Assembly: GCA_015680685.1 (NCBI GenBank)
Contig: MNCI01015670.1
Location: 1,095,916 to 1,159,915 of the forward strand
Direction of reading: 5' to 3'
DNA length: 64,000 nt
From: Gnetum montanum
Lineage: Eukaryota > Streptophyta > Gnetopsida > Gnetales > Gnetaceae
A program made the position numbers and the translations under genes. Every line of letters starts with the position of its first letter. Within the stretch, counting starts at the first letter, position 1. The notes beneath the pieces are model-generated. The model was given only the letters and a program-made list of their open reading frames with translations, was not told the origin of the DNA and did not search any database. Positions 35,432 through 46,057 of this stretch are shown piece after piece.

Positions 35432-36060
35432 ACACCAGAATGTGGGTACACAAACCCCACACGCTGAGCGTTTTAGCCCTGCCTTGTACGCTGAGAGCAT
35501 AATCAAAATTTCCCACACACCACATCCATACTATGGAAGCAGGCTAGGCTATACGCTATACGCTGTGATAAAAGACAAGGAAATTAAATAGAAATACAAA
35601 TGTTGGCAGAGGATCAGGGTTTACCGGCATAATGATCCTGACCATGAGGAGATCATGGGTTTGGGCAGACACCGGAGCATCGCCTCACTTTCCTCTGCAA
35701 AGGTCAAGCTAGGCTCCTTCCTCCCCTGACCTTCTACTTCCTTACCCTTGCCCATCGCTGCGCACTATGCTAAACCCTGCATGTCGGGGTTTATTCCTGC
35801 ATGCTGCGTTGATTCCTGCATGCTACACCCTGGGGTTTATTCCTGCATGCTACACTGAACCCTACACATTGAAATTCATTGGTCCTCTACACTGACACCG
35901 TGGGACCAAGGTTGATGCTGATGATGTGGGTCTGAGGTTCATGCTGAAACCATCACCTGAAATGCACGTCCACGCTACGAAATTTAGTTCACGTTCACGC
36001 TGCGATTTGGCTCAAGTTCACATTGCTTGCGTTGACTTTCAGGTTCACGCTCACTCCATG

Positions 36061-36070
36061 TATTTTATAT
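36061..36070 (-). promoter_or_regulatory. Candidate TATA box for the antisense gene
   Basis: The minus strand reads ATATAAAATA about 300 bases upstream of the candidate start codon at 35,755. Insertion B begins six bases beyond it. Confidence 0.35.
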
Positions 36071-36199
36071 TGCCGCTGTTGGCACATTTGGCCATTACAT
36101 GGAGCAGTTGGAATATTTTTTTCAAAAGTAGCACAATCCCTGGTTGTAAATTTGTAGTTTAGTATTATGAGTTAATGGGTATTCTTGGAGAAGCAAGCC

Positions 36200-37260
36200 A
36201 ATGGTAAATAATCTTGATGTTGAAGCCTTCTTGGAAAGTAAATTAAAATGCCAAGTTATTTTCTTGAGTGAAGATTGGAATAAAAAAAGGAGGTGATTAT
36301 TTACCACAAGAAAGCATACTCCCTGTTAATATTGGCAAAATAGACAACATCGTGGGTAATGGATTATCAAAAATTGGCTAAGAGTTGGAAGCAAGTGAAG
36401 GACCTAATGGACTACCAACAAGTTTTGAATCCGTAAATTTAAAATTATCAAAGGATGTAAAGGTTTCTGTATTGCAGACTAACCCAAATTCATGTATGTC
36501 CAAAGGCCCATTATTAACGCTGCCGAAGAAAAAAAATGAAATCAGAAAAACAGAACTGAATGCCGTGGTTTTGGGGCAAATCCTTTGTCTTGCCGTTCAG
36601 GATTGCGTCCACGCATCGGCCAGATTTATGTTGCCAACTCACCAAACGCCGAACCTGAGTTTGTGGAGCGTGTGGGAGGCCCTTCTTTCACCACTGAGCC
36701 AAGTTAAAGGGGGTTTCGAGCAGCAATCGCGTGTAGAAAGCCAGACAGAACGGAGGCCAGTTTAGGGCAGAATGCAACGGATATATCAATGATTCCAGCA
36801 AAGGCACTTGTGGATTTTAGAAGAATGGACACCTATCTTGCACGATGAACAAATCTGGGTTTTCATCCACAGCAACGGTAAATGCCTTTAAAACCCTGGT
36901 GGACGTTGCTTGAAGAATCTACACCAAATGTTGGACGAAAATTCTGAAAGCCAGACAGTTTACTCATTATCACAAACGGAAGGCAGCGAAAATCTACAAA
37001 GCAAGGATTAAATCACATAATCATCAAAACCTGTAGGGCATTTTCGAGAGGCATAGGTTACAACAGTTGCAGATCCTTACGAAATACACGGCGACGTTTC
37101 CTAACACGGTGACGTTTCCTAACACGGTGGCTGAGTCTTCTCCTGTGATGGCAGTTGCTGGTAATGATTTTTGGCCGAAGAAGATATTTTGAATCGGTTT
37201 CAGGCAGCTGCAAGATTGGTGCCTTCACCTTCGGGCTCATATTTTGGCCATCCCAAATTT
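36200..37260 (+). pseudogene. Unrecognised gene-like cargo in B
   Basis: The stretch is less AT-rich than its surroundings and has gene-like readings: N-N-L-D-V-E-A-F-L-E-S-K (36,201-36,236), then, with one frame change, a 126-codon reading at 36,385-36,765 (NGLPTSFESVNLKLSKDVKV). Later parts read in other frames. I do not recognise a family. By analogy with A this may be captured host sequence. Confidence 0.35.
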
Positions 37261-37822
37261 TAACTTCAATTATCAGGGATGCAGAAAGGATAAATTAACT
37301 ACCGCTACCACCAATAAGGTGGATATTATATTATATTTTTATGGTAAAATCTCAGAGATTAATGACGCTTAGTATTTAAAATTTAAATTAAATTAAATTA
37401 GATTAGGGATTTTAGATTTATTTTAATAAATTACTTACAAAGGAAATATTTATAATATTTGCAAATATTAATTCCTCCTAACTTTATGAATAACTTCCTA
37501 ACTCCCTCCTAATTAAATGGGCAAGTAACCTCCTAACTTGTTGGGCAAGTAAACTCCTAATTGGTTGGCCAAGTTACTTGGGAGAAAAGTTAGCTAGGAT
37601 ATTGTTGGCATGTAACTACCTTGTAAACCTTACAAAAAGGCTTCATGAGGAAGAAGAGAAGAGGGATTTTAGAGGATAATTTTTGGGGAAAAAATTTTGG
37701 AGAAGAGACTTTTGGGAGGTCTCATACATCACACTTTGAAGGCTACTAGTTAGCACTTAGGCTCTCACTTGAAGACACTTTGGGGTCTTGAGAAGAGCAT
37801 TTGCAAAGAAGATTTGTAAAGA

Positions 37823-38345
37823 NNNNNNNNNNNNNNNNNNNNNNNNNNNNNNNNNNNNNNNNNNNNNNNNNNNNNNNNNNNNNNNNNNNNNNNNNNNNNN
37901 NNNNNNNNNNNNNNNNNNNNNNNNNNNNNNNNNNNNNNNNNNNNNNNNNNNNNNNNNNNNNNNNNNNNNNNNNNNNNNNNNNNNNNNNNNNNNNNNNNNN
38001 NNNNNNNNNNNNNNNNNNNNNNNNNNNNNNNNNNNNNNNNNNNNNNNNNNNNNNNNNNNNNNNNNNNNNNNNNNNNNNNNNNNNNNNNNNNNNNNNNNNN
38101 NNNNNNNNNNNNNNNNNNNNNNNNNNNNNNNNNNNNNNNNNNNNNNNNNNNNNNNNNNNNNNNNNNNNNNNNNNNNNNNNNNNNNNNNNNNNNNNNNNNN
38201 NNNNNNNNNNNNNNNNNNNNNNNNNNNNNNNNNNNNNNNNNNNNNNNNNNNNNNNNNNNNNNNNNNNNNNNNNNNNNNNNNNNNNNNNNNNNNNNNNNNN
38301 NNNNNNNNNNNNNNNNNNNNNNNNNNNNNNNNNNNNNNNNNNNNN
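37823..38345. other. Assembly gap (523 N)
   Basis: Run of N inside insertion B; readings that span it are artefacts. Confidence 1.
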
Positions 38346-38760
38346 GAATCTTGCTCTATTTCTAGTTTTCTTGTGGAACTATCTCTTTCTCTGGGGAAAA
38401 TTAGGAGTAGATTGCGGAGTTGTGCTCAAATGTTTTTGCAAAATTTTATTTGTTACAAGTAGGTATTATAAGGACTGCGTAGACTAGGCAGTTGAACAAA
38501 ATAGGAAACTTTCAACAACTCACAGTACTTGGCAAAGTTGGCTAAATCTCTTTAAAGTAAGTCATTTGTAGTTTACACACAACGCAATCGTTACATTTCT
38601 CACAACTGCATGCTGCAACAACACACACACATACTCACATTAACTACTGAGTTTATTTGGAGGTATCTGGGCCTTGGTGTTGCCAGAGACCAGCAGGCAC
38701 CTAAATCCTGTTCAAGGACACTCGTTGGCGGTCGTGTCCCAAACGGTCGCCAACAGCCGC

Positions 38761-39161
38761 ATTGACCTCATAGCCACCACCTAAAATATTTTATTCAATT
38801 TATTCAAAATTAACCAAAGTACAAAGTATGAGCAAATTGAAAACAAAAATAACGATATAATGAACACTACCACATACCATATTCTCTTGCAAAACAATTT
38901 CGGTTGTCCACACTAAACATTTTGATGCAAACTCCTCATCTAATAGTCTCACACCCAATAACCATGTACAAATCATGCAACCAAGTAGATGTCATAAACT
39001 GCCATATTCGGCCTGGTAAGGCCTTAAACTGCCATGCGCCCATGTACGACGATAAACTACCACTGCATACCTTAGCCACTGTTAAACGTACACATGATTT
39101 ACATTGACTAGAAAAGCGTAACAGCCCTTTCGAGCTTACTCTGCTCCCTGTTTATTGGCAG
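38761..39161 (+). other. Non-coding stretch before RT of C, with second motif array
   Basis: CATAAACTGCCATATTCGGC, GGCCTTAAACTGCCATG and GATAAACTACCA lie at 38,990-39,060. It ends with CTGTTTATTGGCAG (39,149-39,161), which looks like a plus-strand 3' splice site, directly before the RT reading. Confidence 0.45.
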
Positions 39162-40386
39162 GAGCAAGCCTGATGGACTACAAGCATCTATTCACACCAT
39201 TGACCATCAATGGACCATGCGGGAAGATCACAAGAGAAATAAACATAAATTCTATCAACTTAGATACATCAATAGACAACATATTCGTAGCCTTGATGCA
39301 ACAAACATTAGACAGCTATGAAGGCATGACAAAATCTCTAGACATAGAAGCTAATAGCATCACTGAAGACCCTTTAACTAAAACCCCTATAATTATGCAT
39401 GACAGTGAAGTTAAGGTATTAAAATTAAGCACACTACTACAACCCGAACTTGCCAAAAGTATAGAACACGTGCTTCGAGATAATATAAAAGTGTTTGCTT
39501 GGTCCTACACTGACATGCCTGGGTTAGACCCCTGAATTGTCCAGCACAATATCATACTTGATCCAAAATTAAGACCAATCAAGCAAAAAGCATGCAAGTT
39601 AAGCCTAAAGTAGCATTGGTTGTCAGCAATCAGATCACCAAACTTTATTAGGCTAGGTTCATTCGGGCTATTGACTATGCTAACTGGGTATCCAACATGG
39701 TCATTGTCCCAAAGAAGAACGGAAGCATTCGCCTCTGCATTGACTTCTGGGACCTCAACATTGTGACCATAGAAGATGATTTCCCCCTGCCTAGCATTGA
39801 TCAACTAGTTGATTTGACCACTGGACATGCCTTGTTATCTTTTATGGATGGTTTTTCAGGATATAACCAGATACGGATTAACCTGGAACATCAGCTCAGG
39901 AAAACCTTCATGACACCATGGGGAACCTTTTGTTATACAATGATGTCATTCAGCTTGAAGAACGCCGGTGCCACATATCAAAGAGCAATGACATTTATCT
40001 TTAGCGATTACATACTTCATTCACTCAATGATTACGTGGATGACATCACAATTAAATCAAAAATGCCAAAGTAGCACATCCAAGACTTAGATTTGGTCCT
40101 AAAATGTTGCCTCAAATATGAACTTAGGCTCAACCCAAAGAAATGTGTCTTCGGAGTAAAAATGAGTAAGATGCTAGATTTCGTAGTATCAGAAACAGAA
40201 ATACAAGTAGATTTGGACAAGGTTAAAGCTATTATCAACTTAAAACCACCAAGTAACCTTACCAAACTTCGGGGTCTACAAGGTAGATTACAGTTCATTA
40301 GGCATTTCATAGAAAAATTAACAAACAAGTTGACATCCATGAACCATTTGCTACGTAAGAATGTCCATTTTGAATGGACTTCATAG
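39162..40386 (+). pseudogene. Reverse transcriptase of element C
   Basis: The N-terminal part is in frame 2 (39,155-39,537, DNIKVFAWSYTDMPGLDP) and shifts to frame 1 between about 39,600 and 39,660. Conserved RT blocks follow: MVIVPKKNGSIRLCIDFWDL, FPLPSIDQLVD, FMDGFSGYNQI, KTFMTPWGTFCYTMM-F-LKNAGATYQR and the catalytic YVDD (LNDYVDDI, 40,027-40,050). The connection domain ends FEWTS at 40,383. Stops at 39,535, 40,072 and 40,384 disable it. Confidence 0.92.
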
Positions 40387-40800
40387 TCTCAAGAAGCATT
40401 TGATAACATTAAAACGACACTTGTTCAACTACCGACAGTTTATCCTCAGAATAACAAACCATTCTATATCTACTTGGCCACCTTGGATTCATCCATCACT
40501 TTTATGCTTTGCCAAAAATGAGATGACAGAACTGAAGTCCCTGTTAATTACTTAAGCCATGCACTAGTAGCCCATGAGAAAAAATACAACGAGGTGGAAA
40601 GGTCATTCTTAGCCCTTGTCTTTTCCTTAAAGAAATGGCAACATTACCTCTTCCATAACCAAGTTAATAAAATCTGCAAGGATAATGTACTCAGAGCCAT
40701 CACAGGAAACATTTATGAGTCAAGTAGAATAGCTAGGTGGAAAGCCATGATAGCTAAGTTTGACCTACATTACCTAGCGTAATCATCAGTTAAGGGTCAA
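40387..40800 (+). pseudogene. RNase H of element C
   Basis: Frame 1 continues: QEAFDNIKTTL, then FYIYLATLDSSI, VNYLSHALVAHEKKYNEVER and ARWKAMIAKFDL, the normal gypsy RNase H order. Stops at 40,522 and 40,780. The first catalytic Asp position reads Y-L-A, so a key residue appears lost or replaced. Confidence 0.8.
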
Positions 40801-40839
40801 GCCATAGCAACTCAAATGACTACATCACCAATGCATGAT

Positions 40840-41499
40840 TAGGCGACGATAGAGCCAGAATTCCCTAACAAAAATGTGAGTGTAATAGAAATAGTACTTG
40901 ATGACTACGATGCTATCTTGAACTTTGATGGAGCATCCACCTCTCGAGGGGGAAGTTCTACTGCTGTCATCACCTATCCCTTCGGGGAGATCCGACCCTT
41001 TGCTTATCGTTTCGACTTTCATTGTACAAACAACATAGTAGAGTACGAAGGTCTCCTTAGAGGTCTCATGGCAGCACTAGCTTCAGACATCACACGACTA
41101 GTAATCAGAGGTGACTCACAATTAGTTCTAAATCAAGTCACAGATGTTTACGCCTGCAAAGCACAACACTTACAACCATACTATGATTTGACTAAGCACT
41201 TACTGAAACAATTCGAAAATATAGACGTGCAACATGTTTCCAAAAATGATAACACCATCATAGATGCACTTGCAATGTTAGCTATGAGCATATCACCAAA
41301 CGTGTTCCACACGTTGCCCAGCTCTATAATCAGTTGTGCTAAACCCATAACTGATAATCCCAATGAATTACTGATTGCATCTATTAGTACAATGCAGTCC
41401 GTAGAATGGTACGATGACATAAAGGAGTACCTTTTACATAGTGAACTGCCTCAACATCTAACAAATGCACAAAATAACGTAGTACGAAAACGTTCTTGA
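40840..41499 (+). pseudogene. Second RNase H (archaeal-type) domain of element C
   Basis: The 207-codon reading contains LNFDGASTSRGG, NNIVEYEGLLRGLMAAL, LVIRGDSQLVLNQV and VSKNDNTIIDALAMLA, with acidic residues D, E, D and D at the catalytic places. This extra RNase H between RNase H and integrase is a marker of the Tat lineage. It is the longest uninterrupted coding stretch in the C pol. Confidence 0.82.
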
Positions 41500-42645
41500 T
41501 AGTATGCATTGGTAGGTGACATGTTGTGTCGTCGAACCGACAAAGGTATCCTGTTAAGATGCGTTAGTAGCACGGATGGTCAGACCATCGTGGAGCAAGT
41601 ACACGAAGGACTCTGCGGAGGGCACATAGTGCCCAAAGCAATGGCAACCAAAATAAGGTGCTTGGGTTATTATTAGCCACACATGGAGTACGATTGTTTC
41701 TCCAAGGCCAAAACGTGCAATATCTATCAAAAACATAGCAATCTGATACATGTTCCACCAAATGAGCTGCATACAGTGCAAATCACCTAGCCTTTCCAAA
41801 AATGGGGGTTAGACATTATCGGACCAATAACTCTCCTATCTTCTACAGGACATAGCTTTATCATAACCGCGATAGAGTATTTCACGAGATGGGTAGAAGC
41901 TATTCCTCTTAGGAAGACCACATCTAGACACATATGCAACTTCATTCTAGAAAACATTGTGACCCGTTATGGAATTCCAATGATCGTCGTCACTGATAAC
42001 GGGCCGCAGTTCAGTAGTGCCGAAACTAGAACTTTCTATGAAAGTCTAGGGGTAAAAAATTTATTTTCATCCCCATACTACCCTCAGATCAATGGACAAG
42101 CCGAAGCTACAAATAAGATCATCATCCTAGTACTAAAGAAGATGCTTACATAGAGCAAAAGAAAATGGCATGAATAGCTAGTATACGCACTATGGGCCTA
42201 TTGCACTACGCATCGTACTTCCACAGGTAAAATTCCATATAGTCTTGTTTAAGGTTCAGAAGCTGTTTTACCTTTGGAGTTGCAGGTACCATCCTTAAGG
42301 ATTATGCTCTCTAGACTCCTCAACGAAGATCAAAATAATGACTTGCGCATTGTTGACTTGGATTCAGTGGAGGAGGAACACACACGTGCACTCGATCAGC
42401 TTGAATGGTACCAACAGCAACAACGATAGTGCCATCGGCATGATATCCATAAATGCCCAATCAAGGAAGGTGACCTTGTACTCAAAGCCATTTGGGAACT
42501 CTTGGACAAATTCTCAACCAATTGGGAATGACCCTACTTGGTCACCAAAGCATTCAACAATGGAGCATTTAAATTAACCGATATGAATGGTAATGAACTC
42601 GCACATCCAACGAACCACTTGTACTTGAAATCGTTCTACATTTGA
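41500..42645 (+). pseudogene. Integrase of element C
   Basis: Frame 1 shows a zinc-binding H-H-C-C segment (VHEGLCGGHIVPKAMATKIR ... KTCNIYQKH), WGLDIIGPI, VVTDNGPQFSS and NGQAEATNKIIILVLKK with the D, D and E of the catalytic core, then a C-terminal IKEGDLVLKAIWELL. Stops include 41,500, 41,674, 41,788, 42,151, 42,175, 42,250 and 42,427. No chromodomain is visible, as expected outside the chromoviruses. Confidence 0.9.
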
Positions 42646-44045
42646 ACATGAACTCAAGTATGCACTCATCCTAGAATCATGATGGTAAACTGATACCACA
42701 GCTCATCCTGGAATCATGATGGTAAACTGATACCACAACTCGTCCTAGCGTTACAACGATAAACTGGCATCACAGTTCGTCTGCAATGACGATAAACTAG
42801 CACCCGTCCACAATTTTGTTCGCCAGAGTCCGCTAAGACTATAAACTGGTTTGCCTCTTTATAGTCTGCCAAGACTATAAACTAGTAGTGTACCATCTGC
42901 TACAATGATAAACTGGTACCGTCCAATAGGTTATGACGTAAAACTAATGCACGATAGTCCGCTATGACTATAAATTGGTAGTTTCATCTCTGGTCTCCTG
43001 ATTTGTAGATGCATTCAGATTTCATCAGAGCCGCTGCCGCACTCATCACCAGTTGATTTTAACAACACTATTGCCATCCACACTCAGTGCCTGAAGTCTC
43101 ATTTGGCACCTTTATTTCATCAGTTACTATTCAAGTCTAATCTTACTCACTCACTCGTGGTTTTCTTGTCTTCTTGGAGTTGTGTTTGCAAGATGACACT
43201 CAGAGGTGTTCATATGAAAATGCACTTCATCACAGAGGCAAGGTATCACATTGTGCCTAACACATGTAACTAGGTTAATCAAGCCATTCACTAGTACATT
43301 TCCCATTACCTTTCCCATCTATTCCTTGACATACTCTACTCATTCATACCCCAGACACACCCAAGGCATTCCAAAATGTTGAGCCCGCCATTGTGCACTG
43401 CAATACTTTTCAGCAGTTGCAACACACAATGTGACACTTGAGCAATGAGTACAAGATCAAAATAAAACTCTTTCAGCAAAAAAAAAAAAAGAACCTTGGC
43501 ACTTCCCATACAAGCCCCAGGTAGGAAGACAACTGTCTTGGAAGCAAGTACTCATGTCTCAAATGCTCAAGTAACATCTCATTGTGTGGCTTTGGCTCTC
43601 TGCCAACAAGTTCCCTCTAACGCTAAACAAAGGCTCTATTCCTCCAAAGAATGCAACACATCATCGTCGTGGCTTTGGTTATGCCAACAAGTCCTCTTAA
43701 ACACTAAACAAGAGTCTTGTTCTACCAAAGGATGTACACGCCATGTCTTGGTCCCAAATCTGCTAAACAATGGCTACTGACAAGGATCAACATGACCTGT
43801 ACACACACCAGAGCATCCCCTCACTATGCGCAACTCTTTGATCAATCCCAATCTTCACAATTTTCATTTCCCCCATCCAACTATGAACTTCATATTCCCA
43901 ATCCCACGTACTACTGAACACGGTGCGATGACATCTGGCCAAGTATCAAAGGGCGATGTTTCTACCAAGTCGCTTGTGATGTTTTGTACTTCTTTGTCAA
44001 CGCTTCTCGGGTTGATTCCTCCAAGCGTTAACAAAGAGGGGTCAA
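42646..44045 (+). other. Long 3' non-coding region of C
   Basis: It opens with the third GATAAACTGG-type array (42,655-42,985), includes an 84 bp imperfect duplication (copies starting at 43,585 and 43,669, GTGGCTTTGG ... CAACAAGT ... CTAAACAA), a run of 12 A at about 43,479, and ends with the polypurine tract ACAAAGAGGGG (44,031-44,041). The 94-codon reading at 43,496 spans the duplication and is not convincing as a gene. Confidence 0.6.
42655..42985 (+). repeat. GATAAACTGG motif array (third) in C
   Basis: GGTAAACTGATACCACA, GATAAACTGGCAT, GATAAACTAGCA, CTATAAACTGG and related units occur about eight times at 35-50 base spacing. Confidence 0.75.
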
Positions 44046-45397
44046 TGAAACACCACAAAATTTTAAGTTTAGTACTCCTCCAACAAGAATCAAGCTAAGT
44101 CATGATGCTCCCCACCATGACTGAAGCTTGAAGGCCTCGCAGGCAGCTTCAAACGGAGTCGAACCAAGCAAGAAATGGTTCCCTGGGATCCACAAAAGAC
44201 TACGGCGACATGTAGAATCAAACCTGCCATTTTTAGCTAAAAATACTTGGTTTTACTGAGTATGCAGTGTGCACGCCCAGCATGTACGCCCAACATGTAC
44301 GCCTAGCGTGCGACTTTAAGGATTCCTCGAAACAGGCACTCCAGAGCAAGATCATCACAAGGCATCAACTCTCAGAGATAGAGCAATTGTCACATGCCAA
44401 GTGTGTACATCCTGTACGCCAAGTGTGTACGTCTAGCGTGTATGCCCAGTGTGCACCATCCAATGTGTAGCACAGTGTACATCAGTAGAAGACATTAGCA
44501 GAGCCATGTCAGATCAAGTCCAAGAATATTTGCAAGCAGCACTCTCGTGACATCCGGGCCCAAATCTAAAGGCCGAATTGGATACTTTCTATTACAACAG
44601 TAGTTTGTAAAAATGAATTCTTTTGTTTTAGTCAAGTCTGTATGCTAAATTCACATGCTAGTGTGTACATGCTGGCGTGCAGCAGCACATGTTGGCATGC
44701 AGCATGCTGCACACTTGTAAAATTTCATTCTTTGCACCTGGGCAATGCAGCCATTTGTCACCCAATCTGAAATTCTAGCATTCCATGGCCAATCATCCCA
44801 CCTCAGATCCAAATTTAATGCCCAAACTTGTATAAAAACCTTGATTTTTGACCATATCAAGGTTCAAAAATTTGAGGAAATCTTGGCAAGAATCTGGGCA
44901 ATCCACACTGAGAACATTCGCGACATCCACCCTATACGCTAGACTTGGACCCTACACGCTGAGCATACAGCCTCTACGTTGTGCCTACAGTCTAAACCAG
45001 CATGTTATCACACCCCTACATTCATCGAGGCTCTTTGTCTACCTTGTGTCAGATCCACAAGTGCGTCTAGACTGGTGCATTGTAATTTTTATTATCCAAT
45101 AGTATTGCTGCATTTTCCGCCAAGATTTGTCACAGTTTTCATTCGCATTTTTTTTATCTCTTGTTTACATTCATGCACACTGATTTACATTTTTCATACT
45201 GTTTACGTATAACCCAGCATATTTTGCATCGGCATATGTTTGGGAAAATCTTTGTCTGATCTACGTGCAGACCACCCAAGGTACTCTACCTTCGTTAGTT
45301 CCAGCTTGCCCTCAAGAGAAGGAAGGGTCTTCTGTGTCTGTCAGTAAATCTCTCGACGTATATTTCATTCCAGCCACCGATGATTTCAGATAGTACA
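44046..45397 (+). repeat. 3' LTR of element C
   Basis: It is 1352 bp and begins TGAAACACCACAAAATTTTA after the polypurine tract. It is longer than the 5' LTR mainly through extra GTACGCC-AGCGTGT-type units near 44,280-44,460. TATA box GTATAAAAAC is at 44,830-44,839. Confidence 0.93.
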
Positions 45398-45402
45398 CTT
45401 CA

Positions 45403-46057
45403 TTTTTGGCCTTGGAAATTTAAAACTTCATCAATCTTACCAAGTACCCTATCTTCAATGGGCTGCGATATCGAGTACCCAATATCGGGTCCAACATGAT
45501 ATCAGGTCCGCGTTATCAAGTACACGATATCGCATCTATAAAAACTATATATATGGATCCCCCATGCACGTCAACATTATTTTGCACTATTTATGTGAGG
45601 GAAGTTGTTCAAATTTTCTTCCATGAATTTTCTAGCTTGCGCACCTATCATTCAAACATCCATAACTTGCTCATTAATGCTCCGATTCCCATTCCAATTA
45701 AACCCATCTAAACCTAGAGTGTTTAACTTAGTTGTGGGGGAAGGGTATGGTCCAAGTTGCACATAATTTTTTCAAAATTCATCATTGCCAAAAGGATATC
45801 ATAAAGGGTAAATGACCTTAAAAATGCTAAACACGTTGCCAAATTAATTTTATCTCTTCACCCACACCATGAGAATTAATTTTTGAAGCCATCTAATCAA
45901 ATTAGGCCCAATATCAAAAATTTTAGGGTACATTTTCATAAAATTCTCTAACTTTGGATCATACTAAATAATACATGAATTTATTAAAGGCAAGAAGTAA
46001 GGTATAAATCAAATTTTGTAAGTAACCTTACTAATAGTCAACCTCATGTGATTGCAG
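45403..46057 (+). other. Internal region of D after the C insertion
   Basis: GATATCG-type motifs (45,470-45,540) precede CTATAAAAACTATATATATG (45,536-45,555), an arrangement like a D or E LTR promoter but without LTR ends. The purine motif TTAGTTGTGGGGGAAGGG is at 45,730-45,745. The stretch ends at a splice-acceptor-like CATGTGATTGCAG (46,045-46,057) right before the ORF2 start. Confidence 0.5.

Larger units (their letters stand above)
31518..35755 (-). pseudogene. Antisense intron-containing gene inside element C
   Basis: Read on the minus strand, exons are about 35,755-35,625, 35,250-34,728, 34,648 onward to 33,244 (with one more intron near 34,376-34,268), 33,133-32,885, 32,798-32,595, 32,432-31,714 and 31,619-31,518. 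Five introns have GT...AG ends and joining them keeps the frame: 34,727-34,649, 33,243-33,134, 32,884-32,799, 32,594-32,433, 31,713-31,620. The product would be about 1,050 residues: a globular N-terminal half (GVWFREGAYEFL; SLSQVKIFGVEPVHIMC; FAFFAGYLCQLVEFLVVRTHNKY), an acidic linker, a coiled coil (ERLWVQIQEGEKEISKLSAER) and a Gly/Pro-rich tail. Several in-frame stops and at least two frameshifts (34,141-34,150; 33,700-33,709) show it is now broken. It resembles the sense ORF2 of D in layout. Function unknown; some Tat elements carry antisense accessory ORFs, but downstream of pol. Confidence 0.75.
36077..38755 (+). mobile_element. Insertion B: second TGTTGGC...GCCAACA element
   Basis: It begins TGTTGGCACATTTGGCCATT, ends GGTCGCCAACA and is flanked by GCCGC (36,072-36,076 and 38,756-38,760). 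The first 40 bp match the minus-strand start of insertion A and 37,440-38,755 match the shared module, but 36,120-37,430 is unrelated to A. The N gap 37,823-38,345 falls in the shared module. No second LTR or pol is present. Confidence 0.75.
24483..45397 (+). mobile_element. Element C: 20.9 kb Tat-lineage-like gypsy retrotransposon
   Basis: LTRs at 24,483-25,794 and 44,046-45,397 are flanked by CTTCA (24,478-24,482; 45,398-45,402). Internal order is leader with tandem repeats, gag, Pro-rich linker, protease, a 5.8 kb stretch holding an antisense gene, RT, RNase H, second RNase H, integrase and a long 3' region. Two RNase H domains and great length are features of the Tat lineage (Ogre, Grande, Retand and relatives). 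The LTRs differ by a few percent, mainly transitions. Without insertion B it measures about 18.2 kb. Confidence 0.92.

Noticed and set aside
37788-38487. Two long open readings of 224 and 228 codons
   Set aside because: They exist only because they cross the 523-base run of N.
43496-43780. 94-codon reading after C integrase
   Set aside because: It runs across an 84 bp imperfect duplication in non-coding DNA and has no recognisable domain.
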